Shown here in pieces: positions 8,780 through 17,499 of a stretch of DNA of 64,000 nt. Under the pieces are notes generated by a model. That model was not told the DNA's origin. It was given only the letters and a program-made list of their open reading frames with translations, and ran no database searches. A program made the translations under genes and the position numbers. The stretch spans positions 6,138,001 through 6,202,000 of the forward strand of contig NZ_CP029482.1 in NCBI RefSeq assembly GCF_003151075.1. The letters are read 5' to 3'. The stretch is from Pseudomonas sp. 31-12 (lineage in GTDB: Bacteria; Pseudomonadota; Gammaproteobacteria; Pseudomonadales; Pseudomonadaceae). The first letter of the stretch is position 1. Each line of letters starts with the position of its first letter.

Positions 8780-9432
8780 TTGCACCGCTCGACCTGCAAC
8801 AGGCGTTGGGTGAGTTGCTCGGTGATGCGCAGCTGGTGCCTGTCCCGTTACCCGGCACCGAGCTGAAACTCTGGCTGATCGACGGCGACAACATGGACCG
8901 CGCGTTCAGCCCGGAAGAAACCCGGCGGATTCTGCATGAGCCGCCGTACTGGAGTTTCTGCTGGGCCAGCGGTTTGGCGGTGGCCCGTTATCTGGCAGCG
9001 TTTCCAGAATGGGTCAAAGGCAAACGGGTGCTGGATTTTGGCGCCGGTTCCGGGGTGGCAGGAATTGCAGCAGTCAAAGCCGGGGCGCTGGAAGTGGTGG
9101 CCTGTGACCTGGACCCGCTGGCGATTGCCGCGTGCCGGGCGAATGCTGAACTTAATGAAGTGGAGCTGAGCTACTCGTCGGATTTTTTCGCCGAGGCGGA
9201 CCGGTTTGATCTGATTCTGGTGGCCGACGTTCTGTATGACCGGGCGAACTTGCCATTGCTTGATCAGTTTTTGAGCCGCGGCCAGGAGGCATTGGTGGCG
9301 GATTCGCGGGTGAGGGATTTCAGGCATCCGCTCTATCAACGCATCGAAATGCTGGAAGCGATGACCCTGCCGGATCTGGCCGAGCCTGAAGAGTTTCGGC
9401 ATGTGAGCCTGTACCACGCGCGGCGCGCCTGA
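8776..9432 (+). CDS. Class I SAM-dependent methyltransferase, probable protein-lysine type
   Basis: 218 residues with a clear SAM-binding motif I (RVLDFGAGSGVAGIAAVKAG), an acidic motif II (VACDLDPLAI) and FDLILVADVLYD. The preceding PYWSFCWASGLAVARYL resembles the lysine-methyltransferase branch (METTL/Nnt1-like) rather than small-molecule enzymes. The substrate cannot be deduced. Its ATG overlaps the TGA of the lipoprotein gene, so the pair is probably cotranscribed. Confidence 0.85.
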   Translation: MIAPLDLQQALGELLGDAQLVPVPLPGTELKLWLIDGDNMDRAFSPEETRRILHEPPYWSFCWASGLAVARYLAAFPEWVKGKRVLDFGAGSGVAGIAAVKAGALEVVACDLDPLAIAACRANAELNEVELSYSSDFFAEADRFDLILVADVLYDRANLPLLDQFLSRGQEALVADSRVRDFRHPLYQRIEMLEAMTLPDLAEPEEFRHVSLYHARRA

Positions 9433-9435
9433 AAG

Positions 9436-9528
9436 CTTCGCGAACAAGCCCGCTCCCACAGTGTTCTGTGTTGTTCACAAAGATTACATTCACAGAAGAT
9501 CCCTGTGGGAGCGGGCTTGCCCGCGAAG
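9436..9528. repeat. REP doublet (inverted pair)
   Basis: Two opposed REP copies with core GTGGGAGCGGGCTTGC, 42 bases apart, in the gap before cnoX; the left copy reads CGCGAA CAAGCC, a slight variant of the others. Confidence 0.92.
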
Positions 9529-9628
9529 GCGTCCGGTCAGGCAACATACCTCTCAACCGCCACCCCGCTTCCGGCCGCCCCCCGTCAAGCCGTATAGTTG
9601 CCCCATTCACGCTTCCAAGAGATCCCCC

Positions 9629-10501
9629 ATGAGTCAGGAAACGCCGTACATCTTCGACGCCACGACCGCCGATTTCGACCAGTCGGTGATCGAGAACTCT
9701 TTCCACAAACCGGTGCTGGTGGATTTCTGGGCCGAATGGTGTGCGCCCTGCAAAGTGCTGATGCCGATGCTGCAGACCATCGCCGAGAGCTATCAGGGCG
9801 AGTTGTTGCTGGCCAAGGTCAACTGCGATCTCGAACAAGACATCGTTGCCCGTTTCGGCATTCGCAGCCTGCCTACGGTGGTGTTGTTCAAGGACGGTCA
9901 GCCGGTGGACGGTTTTGCCGGTGCGCAACCGGAATCGGCTGTGCGGGCGATGCTTGAGCCTCACGTACAAATGCCGCCACCCGCAGCCGCCGATCCGTTC
10001 GAACAGGCCCAGGCGCTGTTCGATGACAGCCGTTTCGCCGACGCCGAGGCCGCGCTCAAAGTGCTACTGGGCGAAGACAACACTAACGCTGGCGCCTTGA
10101 TCCTCTATGCCCGTTGCCTGACTGAACGTGGCGAACTGGGCGAAGCCCAAACCGTGCTCGACGCGGTGAAAAGCGATGAGCACAAAGCCGCGCTGGCCGG
10201 CGCCAAGGCGCAGATCCAGTTCCTGGGTCAGGCCAAGGATTTGCCGGATGCCGCAGACCTGAAAGCACGTCTGGCGAAAAACCCGCAGGACGATGAAGCG
10301 GTGTATCAACTGGCGATCCAGCAACTGGCCCGCCAGCAATACGACGCCGCGCTGGATGCCTTGCTGAAACTGTTCATCCGCAATCGCAGCTACGGCGAAG
10401 GCTTGCCGCACAAGACCTTGCTGCAAGTGTTCGAACTGCTGGGCAATGATCACCCGCTGGTGACCACCTACCGCCGCAAGTTGTTTGCTGCGCTTTATTA
10501 A
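9629..10501 (+). CDS. cnoX: Thioredoxin-TPR protein CnoX/YbbN (chaperedoxin)
   Basis: 290 residues: an N-terminal thioredoxin domain (about 10-110) with FWAEWCAPCKVLMP, then C-terminal TPR-like helical repeats (from about 118: ADPFEQAQALFDDSRFADAEAAL) with the family ending. CnoX proteins hold unfolded proteins and, in some bacteria, protect cysteines from over-oxidation. Both active-site cysteines are present (C38 and C41, CAPC); E. coli CnoX lacks the first one, so this form could be redox active. The gene stands alone between a REP doublet and a convergent small gene. Confidence 0.93.
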   Translation: MSQETPYIFDATTADFDQSVIENSFHKPVLVDFWAEWCAPCKVLMPMLQTIAESYQGELLLAKVNCDLEQDIVARFGIRSLPTVVLFKDGQPVDGFAGAQPESAVRAMLEPHVQMPPPAAADPFEQAQALFDDSRFADAEAALKVLLGEDNTNAGALILYARCLTERGELGEAQTVLDAVKSDEHKAALAGAKAQIQFLGQAKDLPDAADLKARLAKNPQDDEAVYQLAIQQLARQQYDAALDALLKLFIRNRSYGEGLPHKTLLQVFELLGNDHPLVTTYRRKLFAALY

Positions 10502-10526
10502 AAGATCAAAAGATCACAGCGTCGTT

Positions 10527-10877
10527 TCACTCGATCCAGCTGTAGAGCGGCGTATCCCCGCCGCTCGACACTTTCACCTCCGCGCAATGGCGCAGGCGCA
10601 CCAGCAGGCGCTTGCCCGACGCCGCGCTGCCGGTCAGTCCTTCCAGCTGCTCCAGCAAATCCGGCCCGCTCAATTGCCCGGCCTTGCGCAGCAAGTCTTT
10701 GGCGATCTGCCACAGCGCATCATCCTGGTTCATCGGCTTGGCCGGGGCAGCACTGGCTGCACTGGTGTCAGGTGTGACCACCTGCAACTGCGCGCCGAAC
10801 CGAGCCCAGTCGGCGTCATCCATCTCCAACGTCAAATCCACCGGCCAGTCGCCGATGCTTCCGCGTATACGCAACAT
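10527..10877 (-). CDS. Conserved hypothetical protein
   Basis: 116 residues beginning MLRIRGSIGDWPVDLTLEMDDADWARFGAQL. It has no signal peptide or membrane segment; the centre is an alanine/proline-rich linker (TSAASAAPAKP), and the C-terminal half is helical (DALWQIAKDLLRKAGQLSGPDLLEQLEGL), ending GGDTPLYSWIE. The start ATG has AGGAG 8 bases upstream. It is convergent with cnoX (25 bases between stops) and divergent from the DUF2796 operon. I do not recognise a family; relatives occur at the same place in other pseudomonads. Confidence 0.72.
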   Translation of the reverse strand: MLRIRGSIGDWPVDLTLEMDDADWARFGAQLQVVTPDTSAASAAPAKPMNQDDALWQIAKDLLRKAGQLSGPDLLEQLEGLTGSAASGKRLLVRLRHCAEVKVSSGGDTPLYSWIE

Positions 10878-10962
10878 AAGTCTGCTCCTGCACATTTCTG
10901 ACTTACATGCTCCCATGTGACTTGCGCAACGCCAAGCAGGCGGTCAAACTCCTCGCACTTTC

Positions 10963-10980
10963 GTTATAAGATTACATAAC
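10963..10980 (+). promoter_or_regulatory. Candidate Zur operator
   Basis: GTTATAAGATTACATAAC lies about 30 bases before the DUF2796 gene. The first 13 bases fit the gammaproteobacterial Zur pattern GTTATA-N-TATAAC with two mismatches, and the outer pentamers GTTAT/ATAAC form a dyad. A possible -10 hexamer (TATAAG, 10965-10970) is inside it. The match is imperfect; the inference rests also on the homologous operon of P. aeruginosa being zinc-starvation induced. Confidence 0.45.
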
Positions 10981-11011
10981 AAACTCTTCATTTTACTTTC
11001 GGAGACCCGCC

Positions 11012-11596
11012 ATGCGCCGTCTGCTTCTCGCTCTGCCGTTTGCCCTGTTGCCGCTGGCCGTCGCCCACGCCGCTGAAGAACATGATCACGACCACGATCA
11101 TGAACACGGCAGCCTCAGCGCCCACGAACATGGCGTCGCTCGCCTGAATGCAGCGCTGGACGGTCAGACCCTGGAGCTGGAACTGGAAAGCCCGGCGATG
11201 AACCTGGTGGGCTTCGAACACGTTGCCACCACTGACGCCGACAAAGCCAAAGTCGCCGCCGCTCGTGCACAGCTTGAAAAGCCGCTGGCGCTGTTCAATC
11301 TGCCGAAAGCCGCCGGTTGTGTAGTGGCGACCCAGGAACTGGAAAGCCCTTTGTTCGGTGACAAGCCAGGCGCTGATGACGATCACGATGCCAAAGACGA
11401 ACATCACCACGACCACAGTGAAATCCACGCTCACTATCAGTTCACCTGCTCGGCCCCGGGCGCGCTGAAAACCCTGGACCTGGCGAACATCTTCAATACC
11501 TTCCCGGCTACCCAGAAGATTCAGGTACAACTGATCAGCCCGAGCGGCCAGCAAGGGGTTGAAGTGACGGCCAAGGCGGCCGCCCTGAAATTCTGA
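11012..11596 (+). CDS. DUF2796 (ZrgA-like) histidine-rich periplasmic protein
   Basis: 194 residues with a signal peptide (RRLLLALPFALLPLAVAHA) and two metal-binding clusters: HDHDHDHEHG directly after the signal cleavage and DDDHDAKDEHHHDHSEIHAHY near residue 125. Such proteins bind zinc in the periplasm and are linked to zinc uptake. It is the first gene of a likely operon with an ABC ATPase, an FtsX-like permease and a DUF3299 protein, although a REP doublet lies before the ATPase gene. GGAG stands 7 bases before the ATG. Confidence 0.88.
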   Translation: MRRLLLALPFALLPLAVAHAAEEHDHDHDHEHGSLSAHEHGVARLNAALDGQTLELELESPAMNLVGFEHVATTDADKAKVAAARAQLEKPLALFNLPKAAGCVVATQELESPLFGDKPGADDDHDAKDEHHHDHSEIHAHYQFTCSAPGALKTLDLANIFNTFPATQKIQVQLISPSGQQGVEVTAKAAALKF

Positions 11597-11610
11597 ATGC
11601 ACCAAAGATC

Positions 11611-11702
11611 CTGTGGGAGCGGGCTTGCCCGCGAAGGGGCCGTCACATTCAGCACACCTGTTGACTGTCAGACCGCTTTCGCGGGCAAGCCCGCTCCCAC
11701 AG
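11611..11702. repeat. REP doublet (inverted pair)
   Basis: Two opposed REP copies (GTGGGAGCGGGCTTGC cores, 42 bases between them) inside the DUF2796-ABC gap. The folded RNA could lower readthrough or protect the upstream message. Confidence 0.93.
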
Positions 11703-11730
11703 GTTCATCAACACTCATGAAATCGGTTAA

Positions 11731-12441
11731 ATGACCCAAGCACTCATCGAACTGTCCGACCTGGGCTTCAGCTGGCCAGGTCACCCGCCGCTGCTGGACA
11801 TCCCGGCGTTTCGCCTGGAACCCGGTGAAACGCTGTTCCTCAAAGGTCCCAGCGGGAGTGGTAAAACCACCCTGCTCGGACTGCTCGGCGGCGTTCAGAA
11901 ACCCGATCGCGGCAGCATTCGCCTGCTGGGCCAGGAACTGACCGAACTCGGTGCCGGCGCGCGTGACCGCTTTCGCGTCGATCACACTGGCTACATCTTC
12001 CAGCAGTTCAACTTGCTGCCGTTTCTCTCGGTGCGCGAGAACGTCGAATTGCCCTGCCACTTCTCCAGGCTGCGCGCCGAACGGGCGAAACAACGCCACG
12101 GCAGCGTCGACCAGGCCGCGGCCACCCTGCTCGCGCATTTGGGTTTGAAGGATGAAAGCATCCTCAGCCGCCGCGCCGACTCGCTGTCCATCGGCCAGCA
12201 GCAACGGGTCGCCGCCGCGCGCGCATTGATCGGTCAGCCGGAACTGGTGATCGCCGACGAACCGACCTCGGCCCTGGATTACGACGCTCGCGAAAACTTC
12301 ATTCGCCTGCTGTTCGCCGAATGCCGCGAAGCCGGCTCGAGCCTGTTGTTTGTCAGCCACGACCAAAGCCTCGCGCCGCTGTTCGATCGCCACTTGTCGC
12401 TGGCCGATCTCAATCGCGCCGCCACCCCGTTCGAGGTCTGA
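11731..12441 (+). CDS. ABC transporter ATP-binding protein (LolD/MacB type)
   Basis: 236 residues with Walker A (GPSGSGKTTLLG, near residue 35), Q-loop (YIFQQFNLLPFLSV), signature LSIGQQQRVAAARAL, Walker B (ELVIADEPTSALD) and the H-loop (LLFVSHD). It is the energy-coupling subunit for the permease that follows after one base. Homologues in P. aeruginosa (PA4063-PA4066 region, from memory) are induced by zinc starvation, so a role in export or release of a zinc-related factor is plausible but not shown. Confidence 0.93.
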   Translation: MTQALIELSDLGFSWPGHPPLLDIPAFRLEPGETLFLKGPSGSGKTTLLGLLGGVQKPDRGSIRLLGQELTELGAGARDRFRVDHTGYIFQQFNLLPFLSVRENVELPCHFSRLRAERAKQRHGSVDQAAATLLAHLGLKDESILSRRADSLSIGQQQRVAAARALIGQPELVIADEPTSALDYDARENFIRLLFAECREAGSSLLFVSHDQSLAPLFDRHLSLADLNRAATPFEV

Positions 12442-12442
12442 G

Positions 12443-13708
12443 ATGTATTTGTTTCGTCTTGCGATGGCCAGCCTGGCTAACCGCCGCTTCACCGCGATTC
12501 TCACCGCGTTCGCCATCGCATTATCGGTTTGCTTGCTGTTGGCCGTGGAACGGGTGCGCACCGAAGCCAAGGCCAGTTTCGCCAGCACCATCAGTGGCAC
12601 CGACCTGATCGTCGGCGCACGCTCCGGCTCGGTGAACCTGTTGCTGTACTCGGTATTCCGCATCGGCAACGCCACCAACAACATCCGTTGGGACAGCTTC
12701 GAGCACTTCGCCAACAATCCGAAAGTGAAGTGGGCGATCCCGATGTCGCTCGGCGATTCCCATCGCGGTTACCGGGTGATGGGCACCACCGAGGCGTACT
12801 TCGAACACTATCAATACGGTCATCAGCAACACTTGGAACTGGCCGATGGCCGCGCCTTCGCCAGCGATCCGTTCGAAGTGGTGCTCGGTGCCGAAGTGGC
12901 GGAGGCGCTGCACTACAAGCTCGGCGACAAACTGGTGCTGGCCCATGGCGTGGCGGTGATCAGCCTGGTCAAACACGACGACAAACCGTTCACCGTGGTC
13001 GGCATTCTCAAACGCACCGGCACCCCGGTGGACCGCACGCTGCACATCAGCCTCGGCGGCATGGAAGCGATTCACATCGACTGGCACAACGGCGTGCCGG
13101 CCCAGGGCAAAGGCCGGATCAGTGCCGATCAGGCGCGCAACATGGACCTGACGCCGCAAGCGATCACCGCGTTCATGCTCGGCCTCAACAGCAAGATTTC
13201 GACCTTCGCCGTGCAACGCGAAATCAACGAATTTCGTGGCGAGCCGATGCTGGCGATCCTGCCCGGCGTGGCGCTGCAAGAGCTGTGGAGTCTGATGAGC
13301 ACGGCGGAAAAAGCCTTGTTCGTGGTCTCGCTGTTTGTGGTGCTGACCGGGTTGATCGGCATGCTCACGGCGATTCTCACCAGCCTCAACGAACGACGCC
13401 GCGAGATGGCGATTCTGCGCTCGGTCGGCGCCCGGCCGTGGCACATCGCGACGTTGCTGGTGCTGGAGGCGTTTGCCTTGGCGTTGTCGGGTGTGATCGC
13501 CGGGCTGGGGCTTTTGTACGTGGGCATCGCCCTGGCCCAGGGGTATGTGCAAGCCAATTACGGTTTGTACCTGCCACTCGCCTGGCCCAGTGAATATGAA
13601 TGGACGCTGCTCGGTGGCATCCTGATCGCCGCGTTGCTGATGGGCAGCGTGCCGGCGTGGCGCGCGTATCGCCAATCCCTGGCCGATGGCCTGTCGATCC
13701 GACTATGA
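12443..13708 (+). CDS. FtsX-like ABC transporter permease
   Basis: 421 residues. One N-terminal span (FTAILTAFAIALSVCLLLAVERV), a large periplasmic domain (about 40-290) and three C-terminal spans (ALFVVSLFVVLTGLIGMLTAI, ATLLVLEAFALALSGVIAGLGLL, WTLLGGILIAALLMGSVPAW) with the cytoplasmic ERRREMAILRSVGA motif, i.e. the MacB/FtsX topology. ATG 12443 follows the ATPase stop by one base and gives a normal N-terminus. With the ATPase it would form a type VII mechanotransmission complex. Confidence 0.92.
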   Translation: MYLFRLAMASLANRRFTAILTAFAIALSVCLLLAVERVRTEAKASFASTISGTDLIVGARSGSVNLLLYSVFRIGNATNNIRWDSFEHFANNPKVKWAIPMSLGDSHRGYRVMGTTEAYFEHYQYGHQQHLELADGRAFASDPFEVVLGAEVAEALHYKLGDKLVLAHGVAVISLVKHDDKPFTVVGILKRTGTPVDRTLHISLGGMEAIHIDWHNGVPAQGKGRISADQARNMDLTPQAITAFMLGLNSKISTFAVQREINEFRGEPMLAILPGVALQELWSLMSTAEKALFVVSLFVVLTGLIGMLTAILTSLNERRREMAILRSVGARPWHIATLLVLEAFALALSGVIAGLGLLYVGIALAQGYVQANYGLYLPLAWPSEYEWTLLGGILIAALLMGSVPAWRAYRQSLADGLSIRL

Positions 13709-13716
13709 GGACGTTA

Positions 13717-14232
13717 ATGATGCCCCGCGCCCTGCTTGCGCTGTTGATGCTGGTCGCCCTGCCACTGTGGGCGGCCGAGCCGAAAGACCTGACCTGGTCG
13801 GAAATGATCCCGCCGGACGCCATGCCGGAAGTGCCGAACATGACACCGCTGCATGACCTGTCGCAGATGAGCAGCGCACTGGAATCGGCGCCCGCCGCCA
13901 AGCAGGACATGCCCAATGCGCCGGTGGTGAAAGGCCTCGACGGTCAGAACATTCGCTTGCCGGGCTACATCGTGCCGCTGGAAGTGAGCGAGGAAGGACG
14001 CACCACGGAGTTTTTGCTGGTGCCGTATTTCGGCGCCTGTATCCACGTGCCGCCACCACCGTCGAACCAGATCGTGCACGTAAAAAGCGAAGTGGGCGTG
14101 AAGCTGGATGAGCTGTACCAGCCGTACTGGATCGAGGGGGCGTTGCAAGTCAAAGCGTCGACCAGCGAGCTGGCGGATGCGGGGTATCAGATGGAGGCGG
14201 ACAAGATTTATGTGTATGAATTGCCGGAGTGA
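13717..14232 (+). CDS. DUF3299 periplasmic protein
   Basis: 171 residues with a signal peptide (MMPRALLALLMLVALPLWA) and the DUF3299 core: IRLPGYIVPLEVSEEGRTTEFLLVPYFGACIHVPPPP. The cysteine in FGACIHVPPP is the conserved feature of the family, whose function is unknown. Start 13717 has GAGG 7 bases upstream; the in-frame ATG 13705 overlapping the permease stop is the alternative. Last gene of the DUF2796/ABC operon. Confidence 0.87.
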   Translation: MMPRALLALLMLVALPLWAAEPKDLTWSEMIPPDAMPEVPNMTPLHDLSQMSSALESAPAAKQDMPNAPVVKGLDGQNIRLPGYIVPLEVSEEGRTTEFLLVPYFGACIHVPPPPSNQIVHVKSEVGVKLDELYQPYWIEGALQVKASTSELADAGYQMEADKIYVYELPE

Positions 14233-14264
14233 ATCCGGGAGTCATGTGGTGTTTGATAGATAGC

Positions 14265-14330
14265 CTTCGCGAGCAAGCCCGCTCCCACATTTGATCGCAT
14301 TCCAATGTGGGAGCGGGCTTGCTCGCGAAG
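14265..14330. repeat. REP doublet, short form
   Basis: Two opposed REP copies only 16 bases apart, in the gap between the DUF3299 gene and ompW; the transcript would fold into one long hairpin and may end the upstream operon. Confidence 0.92.
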
Positions 14331-14374
14331 AGGCCATCAAAGGTTCCACAAAAATCAGCACCATCACTGTTTCA

Positions 14375-14388
14375 TTGAGCTGAATCAA
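14375..14388 (+). promoter_or_regulatory. ANR/FNR box of the ompW promoter
   Basis: TTGAG-CTGA-ATCAA matches the ANR/FNR consensus TTGAT-N4-ATCAA in nine of ten positions. Its centre (14381.5) is 41.5 bases before the start point expected from the -10 hexamer TACCAT at 14411-14416, the exact spacing of a class II activated promoter. Confidence 0.72.
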
Positions 14389-14453
14389 AAGACCGTATCA
14401 GACGCCTCCGTACCATTGGACATCGATCATTTTTAACGTCCTTTGGAGCCTCC

Positions 14454-15152
14454 ATGCACAAGTCCTTGCTCAGCGCTTCGCTGTTCGCCCTCGCGCTCGC
14501 AGCCCCGCTCGCCTACGCCCATGACGCCGGCGACATCCTCGTTCGTGCCGGTGCAATCACCATCAACCCGAAAGCCGACAGCTCCAGCGTCAAGGTCGAT
14601 CAAGGCCCGCTGGCCGGCGCCGACCTGGGTGGCAAGGCCACCATGGGCAGCGACACGCAGCTGGGTCTGAACTTCGCCTACATGATCGACAGCCACTGGG
14701 GGATCGAGCTGCTGGCCGCCTCGCCATTCGAGCATGACGTGAAGATCAAAGGCACCGCCCTGGGCGCGGCCAACGGCAAACTCGGCACCCTGAAACACCT
14801 GCCGCCGACCTTGAGCGTTGTGTACTACCCGCTGGACGGGAAGTCCGCGTTCCAGCCGTACGTTGGCGCCGGCATCAACTACACCTGGATCTACGACGAG
14901 CACGTCGGCAGCGCAGCACAGGCCAACGGCTTCAGCAATTTCAAGGCGGATAACTCTTGGGGCATGGCGTTTCAGGTCGGTGCTGACTACATGATCACCG
15001 ACAACATCATGCTCAACGCCCAGGTGCGCTACATCGACATCGACACTACGGCGACCGTAGAAAACAACGCCGTGGCTCCGGGCACTCGGGCCAAGGTCGA
15101 TGTGGATGTCGACCCGTTCATCTACATGGTTGGCCTGGGTTACAAATTCTAA
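14454..15152 (+). CDS. ompW: Outer membrane protein OmpW (OprG-like)
   Basis: 232 residues: signal peptide (SLLSASLFALALAAPLAYA, ending in A-H-D), then the OmpW eight-strand barrel with GDILVRAGAITINPKADS, GLNFAYMIDSHWGIELLAASPFEHD and the final aromatic YMVGLGYKF needed for assembly. OmpW/OprG forms a narrow channel for small hydrophobic solutes and is raised at low oxygen. The ANR-type promoter upstream agrees with this. The gene is monocistronic and ends before a repeat and a terminator. Confidence 0.96.
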   Translation: MHKSLLSASLFALALAAPLAYAHDAGDILVRAGAITINPKADSSSVKVDQGPLAGADLGGKATMGSDTQLGLNFAYMIDSHWGIELLAASPFEHDVKIKGTALGAANGKLGTLKHLPPTLSVVYYPLDGKSAFQPYVGAGINYTWIYDEHVGSAAQANGFSNFKADNSWGMAFQVGADYMITDNIMLNAQVRYIDIDTTATVENNAVAPGTRAKVDVDVDPFIYMVGLGYKF

Positions 15153-15172
15153 GAAGGACTTGAATGGCCTTA

Positions 15173-15266
15173 GTGGCGAGGGAGCTTGCTCCCGTTGGGC
15201 TGCGAAGCAGACCCGGGATTGATGACGACTGCTGCGCAGTCGAGCGGGAGCAAGCTCCCTCGCCAC
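15173..15266. repeat. Inverted repeat of a second REP-like family
   Basis: The arms GTGGCGAGGGAGCTTGCTCCC and its complement enclose about 50 bases containing CTGCGAAGCAG and CTGCTGCGCAG. The same family recurs at 17309-17439 and 24152-24291. It differs in sequence from the GTGGGAGCGGGCTTGC REP. Confidence 0.88.
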
Positions 15267-15302
15267 AGGTCCTGCATCGGCCAAAGAAGCATTTCCGGCC
15301 AC

Positions 15303-15331
15303 AAAAAAGGCGCCCCGAAAGGCGCCTTTTT
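15303..15331. terminator. Bidirectional terminator
   Basis: GGCGCC-CCGAAA-GGCGCC hairpin with A tract before and T tract after, between the convergent ompW and epimerase genes; it can serve both strands. Confidence 0.88.
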
Positions 15332-15347
15332 CATGGCTGCGAATACC

Positions 15348-16269
<922 letters not shown>

Positions 16270-16277
<8 letters not shown>

Positions 16278-17154
16278 GGCGATAGAACCTATCCAGTAAG
16301 CCCGGGAGTGCCGCACGCCAGGCGCGAGGCTTGATCCCGAACGTGTGCAGAATTTTCTTGCAGGCCAGCACCGCGTGTTGCGGCTCTTCGGCGGCGTCCG
16401 GGCGCGCGGCGTGAGCCTGGGCGGTCGGCGCTTCGATGGCGAGCGGATGCAGTGCGCGTGCTTCGGTGAGGATCGCTTGCCCAAGCGCCAGCGGCGTGGT
16501 CGCCTCATGCCCGGCGTAATGATAGGTGCCCCACAGCGGTGCCGCACAATCGAGTTGCTTGAGCACCGAAATGATCACCCGCGCCGCGTCATCGACCGGT
16601 GTCGGGTTGCCCCGGCGGTCATCGGCCATCAGCAATTCTTCAGGTTGTTCGGCGCGACCGAGGAAACGCCCGAGGGTGCCGTCGGGGCTGTCATCGAGCA
16701 GCCAGCCGAAGCGCAGCAGCACGTGTTGCGGGCAAGTGGCGCGCACGCTTTGTTCGATCCGCCACAAGGCCTGACCGCGCAGGCCCAGCGGCACCGGTTC
16801 GTCTTTTTCGCTGTAGGCGGTCGCCCGAGAGCCATCGAACACGCGATAGCTCGACGGTTGCAGCAGCACGATGTTGTGATGCTGGCACAGTTCGGCCAGA
16901 CGCTCGATCGCCCGCTCCTGCCCGGCCAGACGCTGCTCGCTGACCGTCTCCGCCTGGAACCAGTCGAAGTAGTAGGCGAGATTGATCAGCGCGTCCGGGC
17001 GGGTGTCGTCGAGCAGTTGCGTCAGGCTCGCGGCATCCCAGCCGTCTTGCGGTGGGCGGGGGGCGAGGAAGCCGATGTCTTCCTCCGCACCGAGGCGAAT
17101 CAGCGCCTGCCCAAGGGCATTTCCGCCGCCCAGTAACATAAGGCGCATTCGCAT
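16270..17154 (-). CDS. RmlD-like sugar nucleotide-binding protein
   Basis: 294 residues with a Rossmann start (MRLMLLGGGNALGQALIRLG), DALINLAYYFDWF, LLQPSSYRVFDG and LLRFGWLLDDSPDGTLGRF, similar to dTDP-4-dehydrorhamnose reductases. The usual catalytic YxxxK is not evident (YSEKDEPVPLG is at the place where RmlD has a related motif), so activity is uncertain. It is translated just before the GalE-like gene, with 8 bases overlap; together they may make or modify a surface sugar. Confidence 0.82.
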
Positions 17155-17499
17155 AGAGTCAGCAGGCCCAGTCTGATTGGAAGATTGGCTTTATCGACAG
17201 CGCCCACGGGCGATGTCGTTGATAGTTGCCGGAATCGTTGCATTTTGCGGGTTTAGTGCGCAACCGTCATCCGTAAAGTGTAGATCCCTTGGTTCACTGC
17301 GGCCCCTATGGCGAGGGAGCTTGCTCCCGCTCGGCTGCGAAGCAGTCGTAAAATCGGGCGGTTCGGAGTGTCAGGATGAACTGGGAGGCAGGTTTTGGGG
17401 CTGCTGCGCAACCCAGCGGGAGCAAGCGCCCTCGCCACAGGGACGGCGATAAACCGAGTGGTACTTGCAACTTCCTATCCCCACCCGCATAAATTACCC
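17155..17499. other. Divergent intergenic region before lhr
   Basis: 345 bases between the start of the RmlD-like gene and the start of lhr. It contains the inverted repeat at 17309-17439 and no open frame that looks like a gene. Promoters for both sides must be here, but I see no convincing -35/-10 pair. Confidence 0.6.
17309..17439. repeat. Inverted repeat of the second REP-like family
   Basis: Arms TGGCGAGGGAGCTTGCTCCCG and a complement with one change (CAAGCGCC) enclose about 85 bases. Same family as 15173-15266 and 24152-24291. Confidence 0.85.
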
